Assembly (NCBI RefSeq): GCF_900177775.1
Contig: NZ_FXWH01000001.1
Span: 744,001 to 808,000, forward strand
DNA: 64,000 nt
Origin: Pseudidiomarina planktonica
Lineage (GTDB): Bacteria > Pseudomonadota > Gammaproteobacteria > Enterobacterales > Alteromonadaceae
Reading direction: 5' to 3'
Made by a program: the position numbers and the translations under genes. The notes beneath the pieces were generated by a model. The model was not told the DNA's origin, made no database searches, and worked only from the letters and a program-made list of their open reading frames with translations. Within the stretch, counting starts at the first letter, position 1. Each line of letters starts with the position of its first letter. Shown here in pieces: positions 45,500 through 54,624 of the stretch.

Positions 45500-46249
45500 A
45501 TGGCAGGACATTCCAAATGGGCCAATATAAAACATCGTAAAGCGGCTCAGGATGCCAAAAAAGGCAAAATTTTTACCCGCCTGATCCGGGAAATTACAGT
45601 TGCCGCCCGAGAGGGCGGTGGCGAACCTGAAACCAATCCCCGCCTGCGCGCTGCTATTGATAAAGCACTATCAAATAATATGAAGCGCGACACCATAGAC
45701 ACCGCCATTAAACGCGGTAGTGGTGACTTAGACGGCGATAACGTTGATGAACTTACCTATGAAGGCTACGGCCCGGGTGGCGTTGCTATTATGGTTGAAA
45801 CCATGACGGACAACCGCAATCGAACGGTGTCGGACGTACGCCATGCCTTTAGTAAACACGGTGGCAATTTAGGTACCGACGGCTCGGTTGCCTACCTGTT
45901 TAATAAGCGCGGTGTACTAAGCTACAGCGCGGACACCAGCGAAGACGAACTTATGGAAGCGGCGCTGGAAGCTGAGGCCGAAGATGTTGTGCATAACGAA
46001 GCCGATGGCAGTTTCGACGTGTACACCACGCCAGAGACCTTTGGTCAGGTGAAAGACGCATTGGATAACGCGGGCCTGCAAAGCGCCCATGCGGAAGTGA
46101 CCTGGGTACCGGAAACTCGCTCTGAACTGGACGCTGATAACGCTGAGCAATTTTTGAAGTTAATTGATGCGCTGGAAGACTTAGACGATGTGCAGGATGT
46201 GTATCACAACGGTGATATCAGCGACGAGTTGCTGGAGCGCTTAACTTGA
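45500..46249 (+). CDS. yebC: YebC/PmpR family regulatory protein
   Basis: 249-residue conserved cytoplasmic protein with the family start [21 protein letters not shown], then [18 protein letters not shown] and [14 protein letters not shown]. Members are described as transcription factors, and in some species as aids to translation through polyproline stretches. It lies 25 bp after aspS and 22 bp before ruvC. Confidence 0.95.
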   Translation: MAGHSKWANIKHRKAAQDAKKGKIFTRLIREITVAAREGGGEPETNPRLRAAIDKALSNNMKRDTIDTAIKRGSGDLDGDNVDELTYEGYGPGGVAIMVETMTDNRNRTVSDVRHAFSKHGGNLGTDGSVAYLFNKRGVLSYSADTSEDELMEAALEAEAEDVVHNEADGSFDVYTTPETFGQVKDALDNAGLQSAHAEVTWVPETRSELDADNAEQFLKLIDALEDLDDVQDVYHNGDISDELLERLT

Positions 46250-46271
46250 TACGGCTAATGCGACCTTTAGC

Positions 46272-46808
46272 ATGACCATTATTCTGGGTATTGACCCCGG
46301 CTCGCGGCTTACCGGCTACGGCGTCATCGAACAAAAGGGTAGTAAGTGTCACTACCTGGGCAGTGGCTGTATTCGGGCCGCCGGAACTGCGGCTAAACCG
46401 CGCGAGCTGGCGGAACGTTTGCGGCTTATTCACGATGGTGTGGCCGAGCTTATTACCCAGTTTAAACCTGACGAATTTGCTATTGAGCAAGTATTTATGG
46501 CGCGTAATCCGGATTCTGCGCTGAAGCTTGGTCAGGCCCGTGGCGCGGCTATTGTCGCTGCAGCCTGTGCCGATTTGAGTGTAGCTGAGTACTCAGCCCG
46601 ACAAATTAAGCAGGCGGTAGTAGGTACCGGTGGTGCCGACAAAGTGCAGGTGCAACATATGGTAATGTCTGTGTTAAAGTTATCACAACCGCCGCAAGCC
46701 GATGCTGCGGACGCGCTGGCGGTAGCTTTGTGCCATGCCCATACCCGCCAAAGTTTAATCCGAATGGCTGGTGCGGCACAAAAAACAGTACGTGGACGGC
46801 TACGCTAA
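46272..46808 (+). CDS. ruvC: Holliday junction resolvase RuvC
   Basis: Endonuclease that resolves Holliday junctions after RuvAB branch migration. The four catalytic acids are visible: D7 in [14 protein letters not shown], the glutamate in [11 protein letters not shown], and two aspartates in [13 protein letters not shown]. 178 residues, a normal length. ruvA follows after 18 bp. Confidence 0.97.
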   Translation: MTIILGIDPGSRLTGYGVIEQKGSKCHYLGSGCIRAAGTAAKPRELAERLRLIHDGVAELITQFKPDEFAIEQVFMARNPDSALKLGQARGAAIVAAACADLSVAEYSARQIKQAVVGTGGADKVQVQHMVMSVLKLSQPPQADAADALAVALCHAHTRQSLIRMAGAAQKTVRGRLR

Positions 46809-46826
46809 CCAATTGGAGAAGCAAGG

Positions 46827-47444
46827 GTGATAGGACAACTAACGGGTCGGTTACTACGCAAGCAGCCACCGGAAATATTGATTGACGTGCAAGGTGTTGG
46901 CTATGAAGTTCAAATGCCAATGACCTGTATGTACGACTTGCCCGAGATTGGTGAAAACCTGGTGGTGTGCACGCATTTTGTGGTGCGCGAAGACGCTCAG
47001 TTACTGTATGGCTTTAACACTCAGGCCGAGCGAACCTTGTTTCGGCAGTTGATTAAAGCACAAGGTGTTGGCCCCAAGTTAGCACTTACTATTATGTCAG
47101 GCATGACGGCCAGCCAATTTGTGCGCGCGGTGAGTCATGATGACGTATCCAGCTTAATTAAATTACCCGGCGTAGGCCGCAAAACCGCAGAACGTTTAGT
47201 GGTAGAAATGCGTGACCGCCTGGCCAACTGGACCAGCGCCACACCAGCTACCGACAGCTTTGGTGTGGATGACCACGACTTGCAACCGACCATACCGGTG
47301 AATGACCCGCGTCAGGACGCACTGAGTGCGCTGGCTGCCTTAGGTTACAAACCGGTGCAGGCGGAAAAAGCCATTAAACAAGTGGCAACCAGCGGTATGA
47401 GCAGTGAGGAAATGATCCGTCAGGCTTTAAAATCAATGGCCTGA
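46827..47444 (+). CDS. ruvA: Holliday junction branch migration protein RuvA
   Basis: Tetrameric DNA-junction binding protein, 205 residues. Start [10 protein letters not shown], then the helix-hairpin-helix regions ([38 protein letters not shown]) and the C-terminal domain III that binds RuvB ([20 protein letters not shown]). The start codon is GTG. Confidence 0.97.
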   Translation: MIGQLTGRLLRKQPPEILIDVQGVGYEVQMPMTCMYDLPEIGENLVVCTHFVVREDAQLLYGFNTQAERTLFRQLIKAQGVGPKLALTIMSGMTASQFVRAVSHDDVSSLIKLPGVGRKTAERLVVEMRDRLANWTSATPATDSFGVDDHDLQPTIPVNDPRQDALSALAALGYKPVQAEKAIKQVATSGMSSEEMIRQALKSMA

Positions 47445-47514
47445 TGGTAAGTCACGGTAGTTATCAACCCGGTGCAGCGCGAATGCCGCCCAATGACAGA
47501 AGAGTTGCGACAGC

Positions 47515-48525
47515 ATGATAGAAGCCGACCGTATTAATCAAGCCTTACCGCAGGGTGACGACGAAGTGATTGATCGCGCTATTCGGCCCAAATCACTGGC
47601 GGACTATACGGGTCAAACTCACGTCGTTGAGCAAATGAGTATTTTTATTCAGGCCGCCCGGCAACGGGAAGAGGCGCTGGATCATCTGTTGATATTCGGA
47701 CCGCCCGGGCTTGGTAAAACCACGCTTGCCAACATTGTTGCCAACGAACTTAACGTAAATATTAAGCAAACCTCGGGGCCGGTGCTGGAAAAAGCTGGTG
47801 ATCTTGCGGCACTATTGACCAATCTTGAAGCACACGATGTGCTGTTTATTGATGAAATTCATCGGTTGAGTCCGGTGGTGGAAGAAATTCTTTATCCAGC
47901 GATGGAAGACTATCAGCTGGATATCATGATTGGTGAAGGTCCGGCGGCCCGGTCAATTAAGCTTGAACTGCCTCCTTTCACTCTTATTGGTGCAACCACG
48001 CGAGCTGGCGCTTTAACCTCTCCTTTACGGGACAGGTTTGGCATTGTACAGCGGCTTGAGTTTTATCAGGTGAGCGAACTGACCGAAATTATTAAGCGCT
48101 CGGCCAGCTACCTGAATTTGCAACTGGCTGACGACGGTGCGGTAGAAATAGCTCGGCGCTCGCGCGGTACGCCACGAATTGCGAATCGGTTGTTGCGACG
48201 GGTGCGTGATTTTGCCGAAGTGCGCAGCGACGGTAACATTACCCAGGATATTGCCAAGCAGGCATTAACCATGGTGGACGTAGACGAAGCCGGGTTTGAT
48301 TACATGGACCGCAAGTTGCTGCTGGCCATTATGGAAAAATTCTCGGGTGGGCCAGTGGGTTTAGATAACTTAGCCGCTGCCATTGGTGAAGAAAAAGAAA
48401 CCATTGAAGACGTGCTGGAACCTTATTTGATTCAGCAAGGCTTTCTGCAACGAACGCCGCGCGGCAGAATTGCCACGCCACATGCTTATGCGCATTTCGG
48501 CTTACCCGGGAAAGCGGTGGAATAG
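47515..48525 (+). CDS. ruvB: Holliday junction branch migration ATPase RuvB
   Basis: AAA+ hexameric motor that drives branch migration with RuvA. Walker A is [13 protein letters not shown], Walker B is [11 protein letters not shown], sensor 1 is IGATTRAG and the arginine finger region is SPLRDRFG. 336 residues. It lies 70 bp after ruvA. No plus-strand terminator follows; the hairpin just downstream is oriented for the minus strand. Confidence 0.98.
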   Translation: MIEADRINQALPQGDDEVIDRAIRPKSLADYTGQTHVVEQMSIFIQAARQREEALDHLLIFGPPGLGKTTLANIVANELNVNIKQTSGPVLEKAGDLAALLTNLEAHDVLFIDEIHRLSPVVEEILYPAMEDYQLDIMIGEGPAARSIKLELPPFTLIGATTRAGALTSPLRDRFGIVQRLEFYQVSELTEIIKRSASYLNLQLADDGAVEIARRSRGTPRIANRLLRRVRDFAEVRSDGNITQDIAKQALTMVDVDEAGFDYMDRKLLLAIMEKFSGGPVGLDNLAAAIGEEKETIEDVLEPYLIQQGFLQRTPRGRIATPHAYAHFGLPGKAVE

Positions 48526-48527
48526 AC

Positions 48528-48555
48528 AAAAAAAAGCCCGCACAAAGGTGCGGGC
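48528..48555 (-). terminator. Minus-strand intrinsic terminator
   Basis: On the minus strand an 8-bp GC-rich stem (GCCCGCAC / GTGCGGGC, 48536-48555) with a four-base loop is followed by eight U residues (plus-strand A-run 48528-48535). On the plus strand there is no T-run after the hairpin, so its direction is away from ybgC and towards ruvB. Confidence 0.85.
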
Positions 48556-48636
48556 AAAATACAGAACAACAAGGAAGTTAAATCCAGGGAACATAACAGC
48601 AAAGAAGTGACAACCAATCTCTTCGTCTCTGATATG
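48528..48636 (-). ncRNA. Predicted small RNA, minus strand, ruvB-ybgC gap
   Basis: No protein gene explains the strong minus-strand terminator at 48528-48555. About 105 nt upstream of it, on the same strand, is a perfect -10 box with a -35 box 16 bp away. The transcript would begin near 48636, be roughly 105-110 nt long and end in a GC-rich stem plus eight U, the usual 3' end of Hfq-bound RNAs. The body has a U- and C-rich, weakly structured centre (UUCCCUGGAUUUAACUUCC) that could pair with ribosome-binding sites. There is no convincing short reading frame. I could not match it to a known RNA family. Confidence 0.55.
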
Positions 48637-48642
48637 GTGCGT

Positions 48643-48670
48643 ATTATAGAGGTGAGAACGCTATATTCAA
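48643..48670 (-). promoter_or_regulatory. Predicted promoter of the small RNA
   Basis: On the minus strand TTGAAT (48665-48670, four of six matches) and a perfect TATAAT (48643-48648) are 16 bp apart. This points towards the terminator at 48528-48555. Confidence 0.6.
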
Positions 48671-48860
48671 CCGAGAAAAATTGTTGTTCGCATTAGTTTA
48701 ACTAATTTGTTATAAAAATTAACGTTTGTTTTTTGTTCTCTTGTAAATTGGTATGACCAAATTAATCTTTATTTTTCAATTTATTAGTTAAAAAGCGCTT
48801 GTTTTTATACATGAATAAAAGTCTGCCGCTTTTTTAAGCAACTCAAACTTAGCTGGTGAT

Positions 48861-49298
48861 ATGGATAAAATAAATTTTTCTGCCGGAACTTTTATCTGGC
48901 CTATCAGGGTCTACTACGAGGACACCGATGCAGGTGGTATCGTGTATTACGCGAACTATCTCAAATTTCTTGAACGTGCCCGCACGGAATGGTTACGATC
49001 GTTAGGTATAGAGCAGGACACTTGGCTAACCGCCGGAGTTGCTTTTGTGGTGCGCCAGGTTCAATTAGATTTACGCTTGCCAGCGCGCTTTAACGAGCTG
49101 CTGCAGGTGCATAGTGAAATGACCCGGGTTGGCCGGGCTTCAGTGGAATTTGAACAATGGGTGCTGGGCCCTGATCAACAGGTTATCTGCAGCGCGACGG
49201 TGAAGGCCGCATGTGTTAGCCTAGCCACAGCAGACAAGCCCATGAAAGCCACTCCCATGCCAGTTGAAATAGTAGAGGAACTTAAGCGTGCAAGCTGA
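48861..49298 (+). CDS. ybgC: Tol-Pal-associated acyl-CoA thioesterase YbgC
   Basis: Hotdog-fold thioesterase of 145 residues, first gene of the tol-pal operon. The active-site region YYEDTDAGGIVYYANYLKFL with its catalytic aspartate is intact. It probably acts on acyl-ACP or acyl-CoA at the membrane. It overlaps tolQ by 11 bp. The ribosome-binding site is weak. Confidence 0.95.
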   Translation: MDKINFSAGTFIWPIRVYYEDTDAGGIVYYANYLKFLERARTEWLRSLGIEQDTWLTAGVAFVVRQVQLDLRLPARFNELLQVHSEMTRVGRASVEFEQWVLGPDQQVICSATVKAACVSLATADKPMKATPMPVEIVEELKRAS

Positions 49299-50010
49299 TT
49301 TATCAATAACTGCATTAATTTTAGAAGCTAGTATTGTTGTACAACTGGTTATGCTGCTGTTGCTGTTTTTCTCAGTAGCCGGCTGGGCCATGATTTTCCA
49401 GCGCCGCAAAGCGATTGAAACGGCTTTGCAGGACGCTTATAAATTCGAAGAACGGTTCTGGTCAGGGGTTGATTTAGCGCGCTTGTTTCAGGAGATTTCG
49501 GCCCGGGCGCACAACAGCCGCGGCATGGAATTACTGTTTTACGCCGGTTTTAAAGAGTTTGCTCGCCTGCGTAATAACAAGGACATTCAACGTCAGCATA
49601 TTTTGGATGCGAGTTACCGCGCCATGCGTGTCGCGCACTCCCGTGAAATGGATAAATTAGAAAGTAACTTGTCACTGCTGGCCACTATTGGTTCTATCAG
49701 CCCATACGTGGGCTTGTTTGGTACGGTTTGGGGCATCATGAATGCCTTTATCGGTTTAGGTTCGGTGCAACAGGCTACCTTAGCCATGGTTGCTCCTGGT
49801 ATTGCTGAGGCATTGATTGCCACCGCGATGGGCTTGTTCGCCGCTATTCCGGCGGTTATTGCCTACAACCGCTTTACCAACCGGGTTGAGAAAGTGGATA
49901 ACCAGTATTTGAACTTTATGGATGAGTTTTTAGCTATTTTGCAGCGCCAGGCGCTGAATGTGAAAGCAGCTGAAACGCGTAATCCGGCGGCTCAGGAAGG
50001 AACTGTATAA
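49288..50010 (+). CDS. tolQ: Tol-Pal system protein TolQ
   Basis: MotA/ExbB-family inner-membrane protein, 240 residues with three membrane helices. The conserved core is ATIGSISPYVGLFGTVWGIM and IAEALIATAMGLFAAIPAV. With TolR it uses proton motive force to energise TolA during outer-membrane constriction at division. The start is a GTG inside the end of ybgC, preceded by GAGGAA. Confidence 0.97.
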   Translation: MQADLSITALILEASIVVQLVMLLLLFFSVAGWAMIFQRRKAIETALQDAYKFEERFWSGVDLARLFQEISARAHNSRGMELLFYAGFKEFARLRNNKDIQRQHILDASYRAMRVAHSREMDKLESNLSLLATIGSISPYVGLFGTVWGIMNAFIGLGSVQQATLAMVAPGIAEALIATAMGLFAAIPAVIAYNRFTNRVEKVDNQYLNFMDEFLAILQRQALNVKAAETRNPAAQEGTV

Positions 50011-50441
50011 TGATGACGGTGCAGCGCCGTCGGCGTCGTCCGGTGGCAGATATTAACGTAGTGCCGTACATCGACGTGATGTTGGTATTGCTGATTATAT
50101 TTATGGTAACTGCGCCTTTGATTACTCAGGGTGTAAATGTTGATTTGCCAAAAGCAGCGGCGGAGCCTCTGTCAGAAGATAGCAAGACCCCGCTGGTAGC
50201 TTCGGTAAACCGCGATGGGCAGTATTTTCTGAACGAAAACTCCAATCCCGAGGCACCATTGTCGGCGCAGGAGCTGGCTGTGCAGGTAGCAGCTCAGTTA
50301 CAGGTGGATCCTGAGCGACCGGTCATGGTGAACGGTGACGGCGCTGTTTCTTACAATCAAATTGTGCAACTGATGGTACTACTGCAACGAGCTGGCGTAC
50401 CTTCCGTGGGTTTAATGACAGATTCGACAGGCGTGGAATAG
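50010..50441 (+). CDS. tolR: Tol-Pal system protein TolR
   Basis: ExbD-family protein, 143 residues, with one membrane helix holding the functional aspartate (INVVPYIDVMLVLLIIFMV) and a periplasmic domain. The ATG at 50010 overlaps the tolQ stop by one base; a second ATG follows at once. AGGAAGG precedes it. Confidence 0.97.
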   Translation: MMTVQRRRRRPVADINVVPYIDVMLVLLIIFMVTAPLITQGVNVDLPKAAAEPLSEDSKTPLVASVNRDGQYFLNENSNPEAPLSAQELAVQVAAQLQVDPERPVMVNGDGAVSYNQIVQLMVLLQRAGVPSVGLMTDSTGVE

Positions 50442-50445
50442 AGTA

Positions 50446-51435
50446 GTGGCGGAACCAAACAAAACTTCATCGAAGCAGGCGTCTGATAGCGCGGTTAAGA
50501 CCTCTGGCAGGCAGTTGGCCGGTGCTGGCGCGAGTACCTCTATGAAGGTGCCGTTGGCCATATCAGTAGGCTTACACCTGTTTATTGGGGCCATTATTTT
50601 TGTCAGCATGGAGTTTACTCCCGACTACGATCGGCCTGCCATGCAAGTTGACATTAGTAACATGGAAGACGATTTAGAAGATGAAATTGTAGCGGCTGTT
50701 GCGGTCGACAAAGCAGCGGTAGACCAGCAAGCTGCGCAGATTCGTGAGCGCCAACAGCAACAGCGTGAGGCCGAACAGCGGCGCGTGGCTGAACTGGAAC
50801 GTCGCGCTGCTGAAGCCCAACGTCGGGCGGAGCAGGAACGGCAGCGGCAACAACAGTTAGCAGAGCAAACGGCCAAAGAGCAACGTGAAGCGGAGCAGGA
50901 AGCCCAGCGTATGCGCGAGCGCCGCGAGGCAGAAGAAGCTGCGGCTGAGCAAGCCGCTCAACGTCGGGCTCGCGAAGAAGCTGCTGCCGAAAAGGCTGCG
51001 CAGGAACGTCGTGAGGAAGAAGCTCGCCGCCAGCGGGAAGCCGAAGAACAACGCAAGCGCGAAGAAGAGCAGCGCCGCAAGGCCGAGCGTGAAGCGCAAA
51101 TGCAACGCGAATTAGCGGAAGAAATGGCGCAGCGTCAACGCGCTCGCTCGCAGCAAATGCAAAGTGAGATTCAAAAGTATACGGCGTTGATTCAACAAAC
51201 TATTCAACGCAATTGGAATATCGATGATTCCATGCGTGGGAAGTCTTGTGAGTTAACGATTAATGTTGCACCAAGCGGCTTTGTAAAATCGGTGAACACC
51301 GGATCCGGAGATGATAACGTGTGTCGATCGGCCCGCAATGCAGTGTTGAAAGCTAATACGCTGCCGGTATCAGAAGATCCTGATATATATGCAGAAATGG
51401 CGACCATTAAATTAACTGTGAAACCTGAGTTGTAA
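50446..51435 (+). CDS. tolA: Tol-Pal system protein TolA
   Basis: 329-residue protein: a membrane helix ([19 protein letters not shown], about residues 28-46), a long charged helical domain of Ala/Glu/Arg/Gln repeats (about 85-230), and a C-terminal domain with [18 protein letters not shown] and a conserved pair of cysteines. It spans the periplasm and contacts TolB and Pal. The start codon is GTG at 50446, 4 bp after tolR. Long open frames on the other strand across the repeats are compositional artefacts. Confidence 0.96.
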   Translation: MAEPNKTSSKQASDSAVKTSGRQLAGAGASTSMKVPLAISVGLHLFIGAIIFVSMEFTPDYDRPAMQVDISNMEDDLEDEIVAAVAVDKAAVDQQAAQIRERQQQQREAEQRRVAELERRAAEAQRRAEQERQRQQQLAEQTAKEQREAEQEAQRMRERREAEEAAAEQAAQRRAREEAAAEKAAQERREEEARRQREAEEQRKREEEQRRKAEREAQMQRELAEEMAQRQRARSQQMQSEIQKYTALIQQTIQRNWNIDDSMRGKSCELTINVAPSGFVKSVNTGSGDDNVCRSARNAVLKANTLPVSEDPDIYAEMATIKLTVKPEL

Positions 51436-51439
51436 CCCT

Positions 51440-52792
51440 ATGATGAAAAAACTAGTAATTTTATTCCTGAGTTTGAGTATATTGACCAGTCCGCTGGCCC
51501 GCGGGGCCCTGGAAATTGTCATTACCGAGGGTATAGACACAGCCCGGCCGATAGCAGTTGTGCCATTTCGCTGGAAAGGTGAGGGCCCGGCTCCGGGCGA
51601 TATTTCCAATGTGGTGGCTGCAGATTTAATGCGCAGTGGTAAGTTCAACCCGATTCCGGCTGCAGCTATGCCGCAAATGCCAAGCGCCAGCGGCGAAGTA
51701 GACTACGCAGCATGGGCCGGCATGGGGGTTGAAGCCATTGTGGTGGGAACCGTTGAAGAGTATTCAGTAGACCGTTATACCATTAAATTTGAAGTGATTG
51801 ACGTGTTGCGCGGCCAGATTACCGGTGGTGGATCGCAAATGTTGCGTGAAGGTGAACTGGTGGCAAGCAATGACCATATCCTGGATGCGCGTAGTAGCGT
51901 GGTAACCAGTTCACAGTTCCGTCAATACTCCCATCGAATTTCAGACGTGGTTTATGAAGAGCTAACTGGCGAGCCTGGTGCATTCATGACGCGCATTGCC
52001 TATGTTACGGTTAACTATAACGATGATAAGCCATATCAGCTGATGGTTGCCGATTATGACGGTTACGGCGAGCGGGTATTGCTACGTAGTAATCAACCAC
52101 TAATGTCGCCGAGCTGGTCGCCCGATGGCAACAAGCTTGCTTATGTGAGTTTTGAAAATAAAACCGCAGAGATTTTTGTGCAGGACATTTACACCACTCG
52201 TCGTGACAAAATAACGTCATTTCCGGGTATCAACGGGAACCCTGTTTGGTCACCCGACGGTAAGCGTTTAGCTATGGTGCTGTCGAAAGACGGTAATCCT
52301 GAGTTATATATAATGACCCTGGCAAATCAACAACTGCAACGGGTGACAAATAATCGCGCTATTGATACTGAGCCAAGCTGGACTCCTGACGGTAAATCGT
52401 TGATATTTACGTCAGAAAGAGGTGGAAGGCCACAGCTTTATAGCGTAAATTTACAATCAGGTTCGGTTCGTCGGTTAACTTTTGAAGGCGAGCAAAACCT
52501 GGGTGGTACGGTGATGCCAAGCGGAGATCAGTTCGTACTGGTAAATCGTACACGCGGCAACTACCATATTGCTAAACAAGACTATCCGTCTGGTGCAATG
52601 CAGGTACTGACTCAAACATCATTAGATGAGTCGCCGAGTTTGGCACCCAACGGCAGCATGATCATATACAGTACTACGCACAATGGTAAACAAGTACTGG
52701 CGCTGGTGTCCGTTGATGGTCGTTTTAAGGCGAGATTGCCAGCCCGCGAGGGTGAAGTGAAATCGCCATCATGGTCGCCGTATTTGCGTTAG
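51440..52792 (+). CDS. tolB: Tol-Pal system protein TolB
   Basis: Periplasmic protein, 450 residues. A signal peptide ends near LARGALE. An N-terminal alpha/beta domain ([19 protein letters not shown]) precedes a six-bladed propeller with repeated SPDG-type motifs ([45 protein letters not shown]). It binds Pal and the TolA tail. Four bases after tolA. Confidence 0.97.
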   Translation: MMKKLVILFLSLSILTSPLARGALEIVITEGIDTARPIAVVPFRWKGEGPAPGDISNVVAADLMRSGKFNPIPAAAMPQMPSASGEVDYAAWAGMGVEAIVVGTVEEYSVDRYTIKFEVIDVLRGQITGGGSQMLREGELVASNDHILDARSSVVTSSQFRQYSHRISDVVYEELTGEPGAFMTRIAYVTVNYNDDKPYQLMVADYDGYGERVLLRSNQPLMSPSWSPDGNKLAYVSFENKTAEIFVQDIYTTRRDKITSFPGINGNPVWSPDGKRLAMVLSKDGNPELYIMTLANQQLQRVTNNRAIDTEPSWTPDGKSLIFTSERGGRPQLYSVNLQSGSVRRLTFEGEQNLGGTVMPSGDQFVLVNRTRGNYHIAKQDYPSGAMQVLTQTSLDESPSLAPNGSMIIYSTTHNGKQVLALVSVDGRFKARLPAREGEVKSPSWSPYLR

Positions 52793-52861
52793 GTTGCAGT
52801 GAAGGCGCATCACGGTTTAATATGTAGTAGTATTTCAGACGAAAAAAAAAGGAACATGCGG

Positions 52862-53395
52862 ATGAACTTGAACAAATTTCTGAAAGGCTTAGCCATTGCT
52901 TTACCAATCGTAACGCTGGCAGCTTGTAGCTCGAATCAACAAACTGATTCTGGTGCTGGTACGCAAGAAACGAATCAACAACAGCAACAAGATTCTGGTG
53001 TTGATGTGGGTGCAGCAGAGCGCACTATGTCGCCTGAAGAACAGCGTCAGGAAAAATATGACGAACTACGTAAAGAGCATATGATTTACTTTGCTTTTGA
53101 CGAATCTCGCATTGCTTCTGAGTATGCTGAACTACTTGCTGCTCACGCTGATTACTTAGTTAAAAACCCATCGGTTGACGTAGTCATTGAAGGTCACGCT
53201 GATGAGCGCGGCACACCTGAGTACAACATTGCTCTGGGCGAGCGTCGTGCCAAAGCAGTAACTGAATACCTGCGTAACTTAGGCGTTAGTTCTTCGCAAC
53301 TTTCTACCGTTTCTTACGGTGAAGAGAAGCCACTGGTTCGTGCCTCAAATGAATCAGCCTACGCTAAAAACCGTCGCGCTGTTTTAGTTTACTAA
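52862..53395 (+). CDS. pal: peptidoglycan-associated lipoprotein Pal
   Basis: Outer-membrane lipoprotein that binds peptidoglycan. Lipobox LAACSS and an OmpA-like domain with VVIEGHADERGTPEYNIALG are present. I chose the ATG at 52862 because MNLNKFLKGLAIALP aligns with the E. coli start MQLNKVLKGLMIALP and AAAGGA lies eight bases upstream; the ATG at 52856 is too close. 177 residues, with a Gln-rich linker after the lipobox. Confidence 0.97.
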   Translation: MNLNKFLKGLAIALPIVTLAACSSNQQTDSGAGTQETNQQQQQDSGVDVGAAERTMSPEEQRQEKYDELRKEHMIYFAFDESRIASEYAELLAAHADYLVKNPSVDVVIEGHADERGTPEYNIALGERRAKAVTEYLRNLGVSSSQLSTVSYGEEKPLVRASNESAYAKNRRAVLVY

Positions 53396-53443
53396 GCTAG
53401 CGTCCGGTTCGTTGGTAATTAAGACATCGGCAAAAGGTTACGT

Positions 53444-54199
53444 ATGAAATTAAACCTTATTGCGGTTGCAGCTTTGTGTGTAGCCTGGCCAGCGTTAGCT
53501 GTCCAGGCTCCTGTTGCTAGTGTCTCCTCAGGAAGTCTTGAGGAACGCTTGAACCAGTTAGAGCGAGTTATTGATGCACGTAACAGTGCGCAAATGAATT
53601 TGCTTAACCAGGTGAATATGCTGCAGGAAGAAGTTGCTGAACTGCGTGGCGTTACTGAAGAGCATGCGTTTCAACTGGAACAATTGCTAACCCGTCAACG
53701 TGAGCTTTATCAGGAAATTGACCGACGTTTAGCCAATCAAAGTAGCGCACCAGCGAACACTCAGGTTATTGACAGTTCTGCAGTGACCGGTGGTAGCAAC
53801 AATACGGCTGACTACTCTGGCAATCTTTCCGAAAACGATGCCTACGATCGTGCCATCAAGTTAGTGCTGGAAGACAAGCGCTACCAAGATGCGATTCCGG
53901 CTTTCCAGCAGTTTATCGAGCGCTTCCCAAATTCCAGCTATGCCCCTAATGCGCATTATTGGCTAGGGCAGTTGTTGTTTTCAGATGGCAACTACGATGG
54001 CGCAGCTGAACAATTTAAAACTGTGGTAGATGATTATCCTGACAGTAATAAGCGGGCAGACTGCTTATTGAAGTTAGGTTCTATTGCGCGGCAGCAAGGT
54101 CAAAACGCGGCGGCCAGAGACTACTTCAATCAGGTTATTAAAGGTTACGCGGACAGCACCGAAGCTGGTTTAGCGCGCCAACGTTTGAGTGAATTGTAG
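53444..54199 (+). CDS. cpoB: cell division coordinator CpoB (YbgF)
   Basis: Periplasmic protein, 251 residues: a signal peptide (cleavage near ALAVQA), an N-terminal trimerising coiled coil (SLEERLNQLERVIDARN, LLNQVNMLQEEVAELRG), a low-complexity linker and C-terminal TPR repeats (AIPAFQQFIERFPNSSYAPN, AAEQFKTVVDDYPDSNKR). It links TolA and PBP1b activity during division. Last gene of the Tol-Pal operon. Confidence 0.96.
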   Translation: MKLNLIAVAALCVAWPALAVQAPVASVSSGSLEERLNQLERVIDARNSAQMNLLNQVNMLQEEVAELRGVTEEHAFQLEQLLTRQRELYQEIDRRLANQSSAPANTQVIDSSAVTGGSNNTADYSGNLSENDAYDRAIKLVLEDKRYQDAIPAFQQFIERFPNSSYAPNAHYWLGQLLFSDGNYDGAAEQFKTVVDDYPDSNKRADCLLKLGSIARQQGQNAAARDYFNQVIKGYADSTEAGLARQRLSEL

Positions 54200-54213
54200 A
54201 AACATTGTAATAA

Positions 54214-54233
54214 AACGCCCCGATGTGGGCGTT
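54214..54233 (+). terminator. Terminator-like hairpin after cpoB
   Basis: AACGCCC (54214-54220) and GGGCGTT (54227-54233) form a 7-bp stem with a six-base loop 15 bp after the cpoB stop. The following sequence (TTAATTAAG) has only a weak T-run, so termination may be partial. Confidence 0.5.
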
Positions 54234-54269
54234 AATTAAGCAAACGCACCCATTAACTGCAATTTGCAG

Positions 54270-54297
54270 TTGCAACCCGGTGTTATTTCAGTAAACT
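54270..54297 (+). promoter_or_regulatory. Predicted promoter for the tRNA-Lys pair
   Basis: TTGCAA (54270-54275) and TAAACT (54292-54297) are 16 bp apart and followed by a GC-rich stretch (GCCGCCG), a discriminator typical of stringently controlled stable-RNA promoters. It lies about 48 bp before the first tRNA. Confidence 0.5.
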
Positions 54298-54345
54298 ATG
54301 CCGCCGTTGCAACAGCATTAGGTTGTAACAAGCAGTGTGTATTGT

Positions 54346-54421
54346 GGGTCGTTAGCTCAGTTGGTAGAGCAGTTGACTTTTAATCAATTGGTCGCTGGTT
54401 CGAATCCAGCACGACCCACCA
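54346..54421 (+). tRNA. tRNA-Lys (UUU anticodon), copy 1
   Basis: 76-nt cloverleaf. Acceptor arms GGGTCGT and ACGACCC pair, the D loop has AGCTCAGTTGGTAGAGC, the anticodon loop is CTTTTAA with anticodon TTT, and the T arm is CTGGTTCGAATCCAG. CCA is encoded. The position after cpoB is the same as in E. coli and Pseudomonas. Confidence 0.98.
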
Positions 54422-54467
54422 ATATTGCAATGCTGAGGCACAAGTTATACCCACCAAGATTAGTGAC

Positions 54468-54543
54468 GGGTCGTTAGCTCAGTTGGTAGAGCAGTTGACT
54501 TTTAATCAATTGGTCGCTGGTTCGAATCCAGCACGACCCACCA
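54468..54543 (+). tRNA. tRNA-Lys (UUU anticodon), copy 2
   Basis: Identical in all 76 bases to the copy at 54346-54421, including the encoded CCA. The 46-bp spacer has no obvious promoter, so the two are probably processed from one precursor. Confidence 0.98.
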
Positions 54544-54564
54544 ATACCGTCACTCAAATATTTC

Positions 54565-54573
54565 TGTTATAAT
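54565..54573 (+). promoter_or_regulatory. Predicted extended -10 promoter for nadA
   Basis: TGTTATAAT combines the TGn extension with a perfect TATAAT (54568-54573), 52 bp upstream of the nadA start and 22 bp after the second tRNA. Confidence 0.5.
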
Positions 54574-54624
54574 ATTCAAACCTTTTGCAGTAGTCAGCGG
54601 TTCCTAGCCGCAACAAATCACCAT

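Larger units (their letters stand above)
48526..48860. other. AT-rich intergenic region between ruvB and ybgC
   Basis: 335 bp without a protein-coding gene. The ruvB-proximal part holds a predicted minus-strand small RNA with its promoter and terminator. The ybgC-proximal part is very AT-rich and must hold the promoter of the tol-pal operon, but I see no clear pair of boxes. An inverted repeat (AAAAAGCG at 48790-48797 and CGCTTTTT at 48827-48834) lies in the presumed ybgC leader. Confidence 0.7.

Noticed and set aside
48526-48560. Hairpin after ruvB as a plus-strand ruvB terminator
   Set aside because: On the plus strand the stem is followed by AAAATAC, not a T-run; the U-tract exists only on the minus strand.
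50625-51105. Cysteine- and leucine-rich minus-strand frames opposite tolA
   Set aside because: They are artefacts of the repetitive Ala/Glu/Arg codons of the TolA helical domain.
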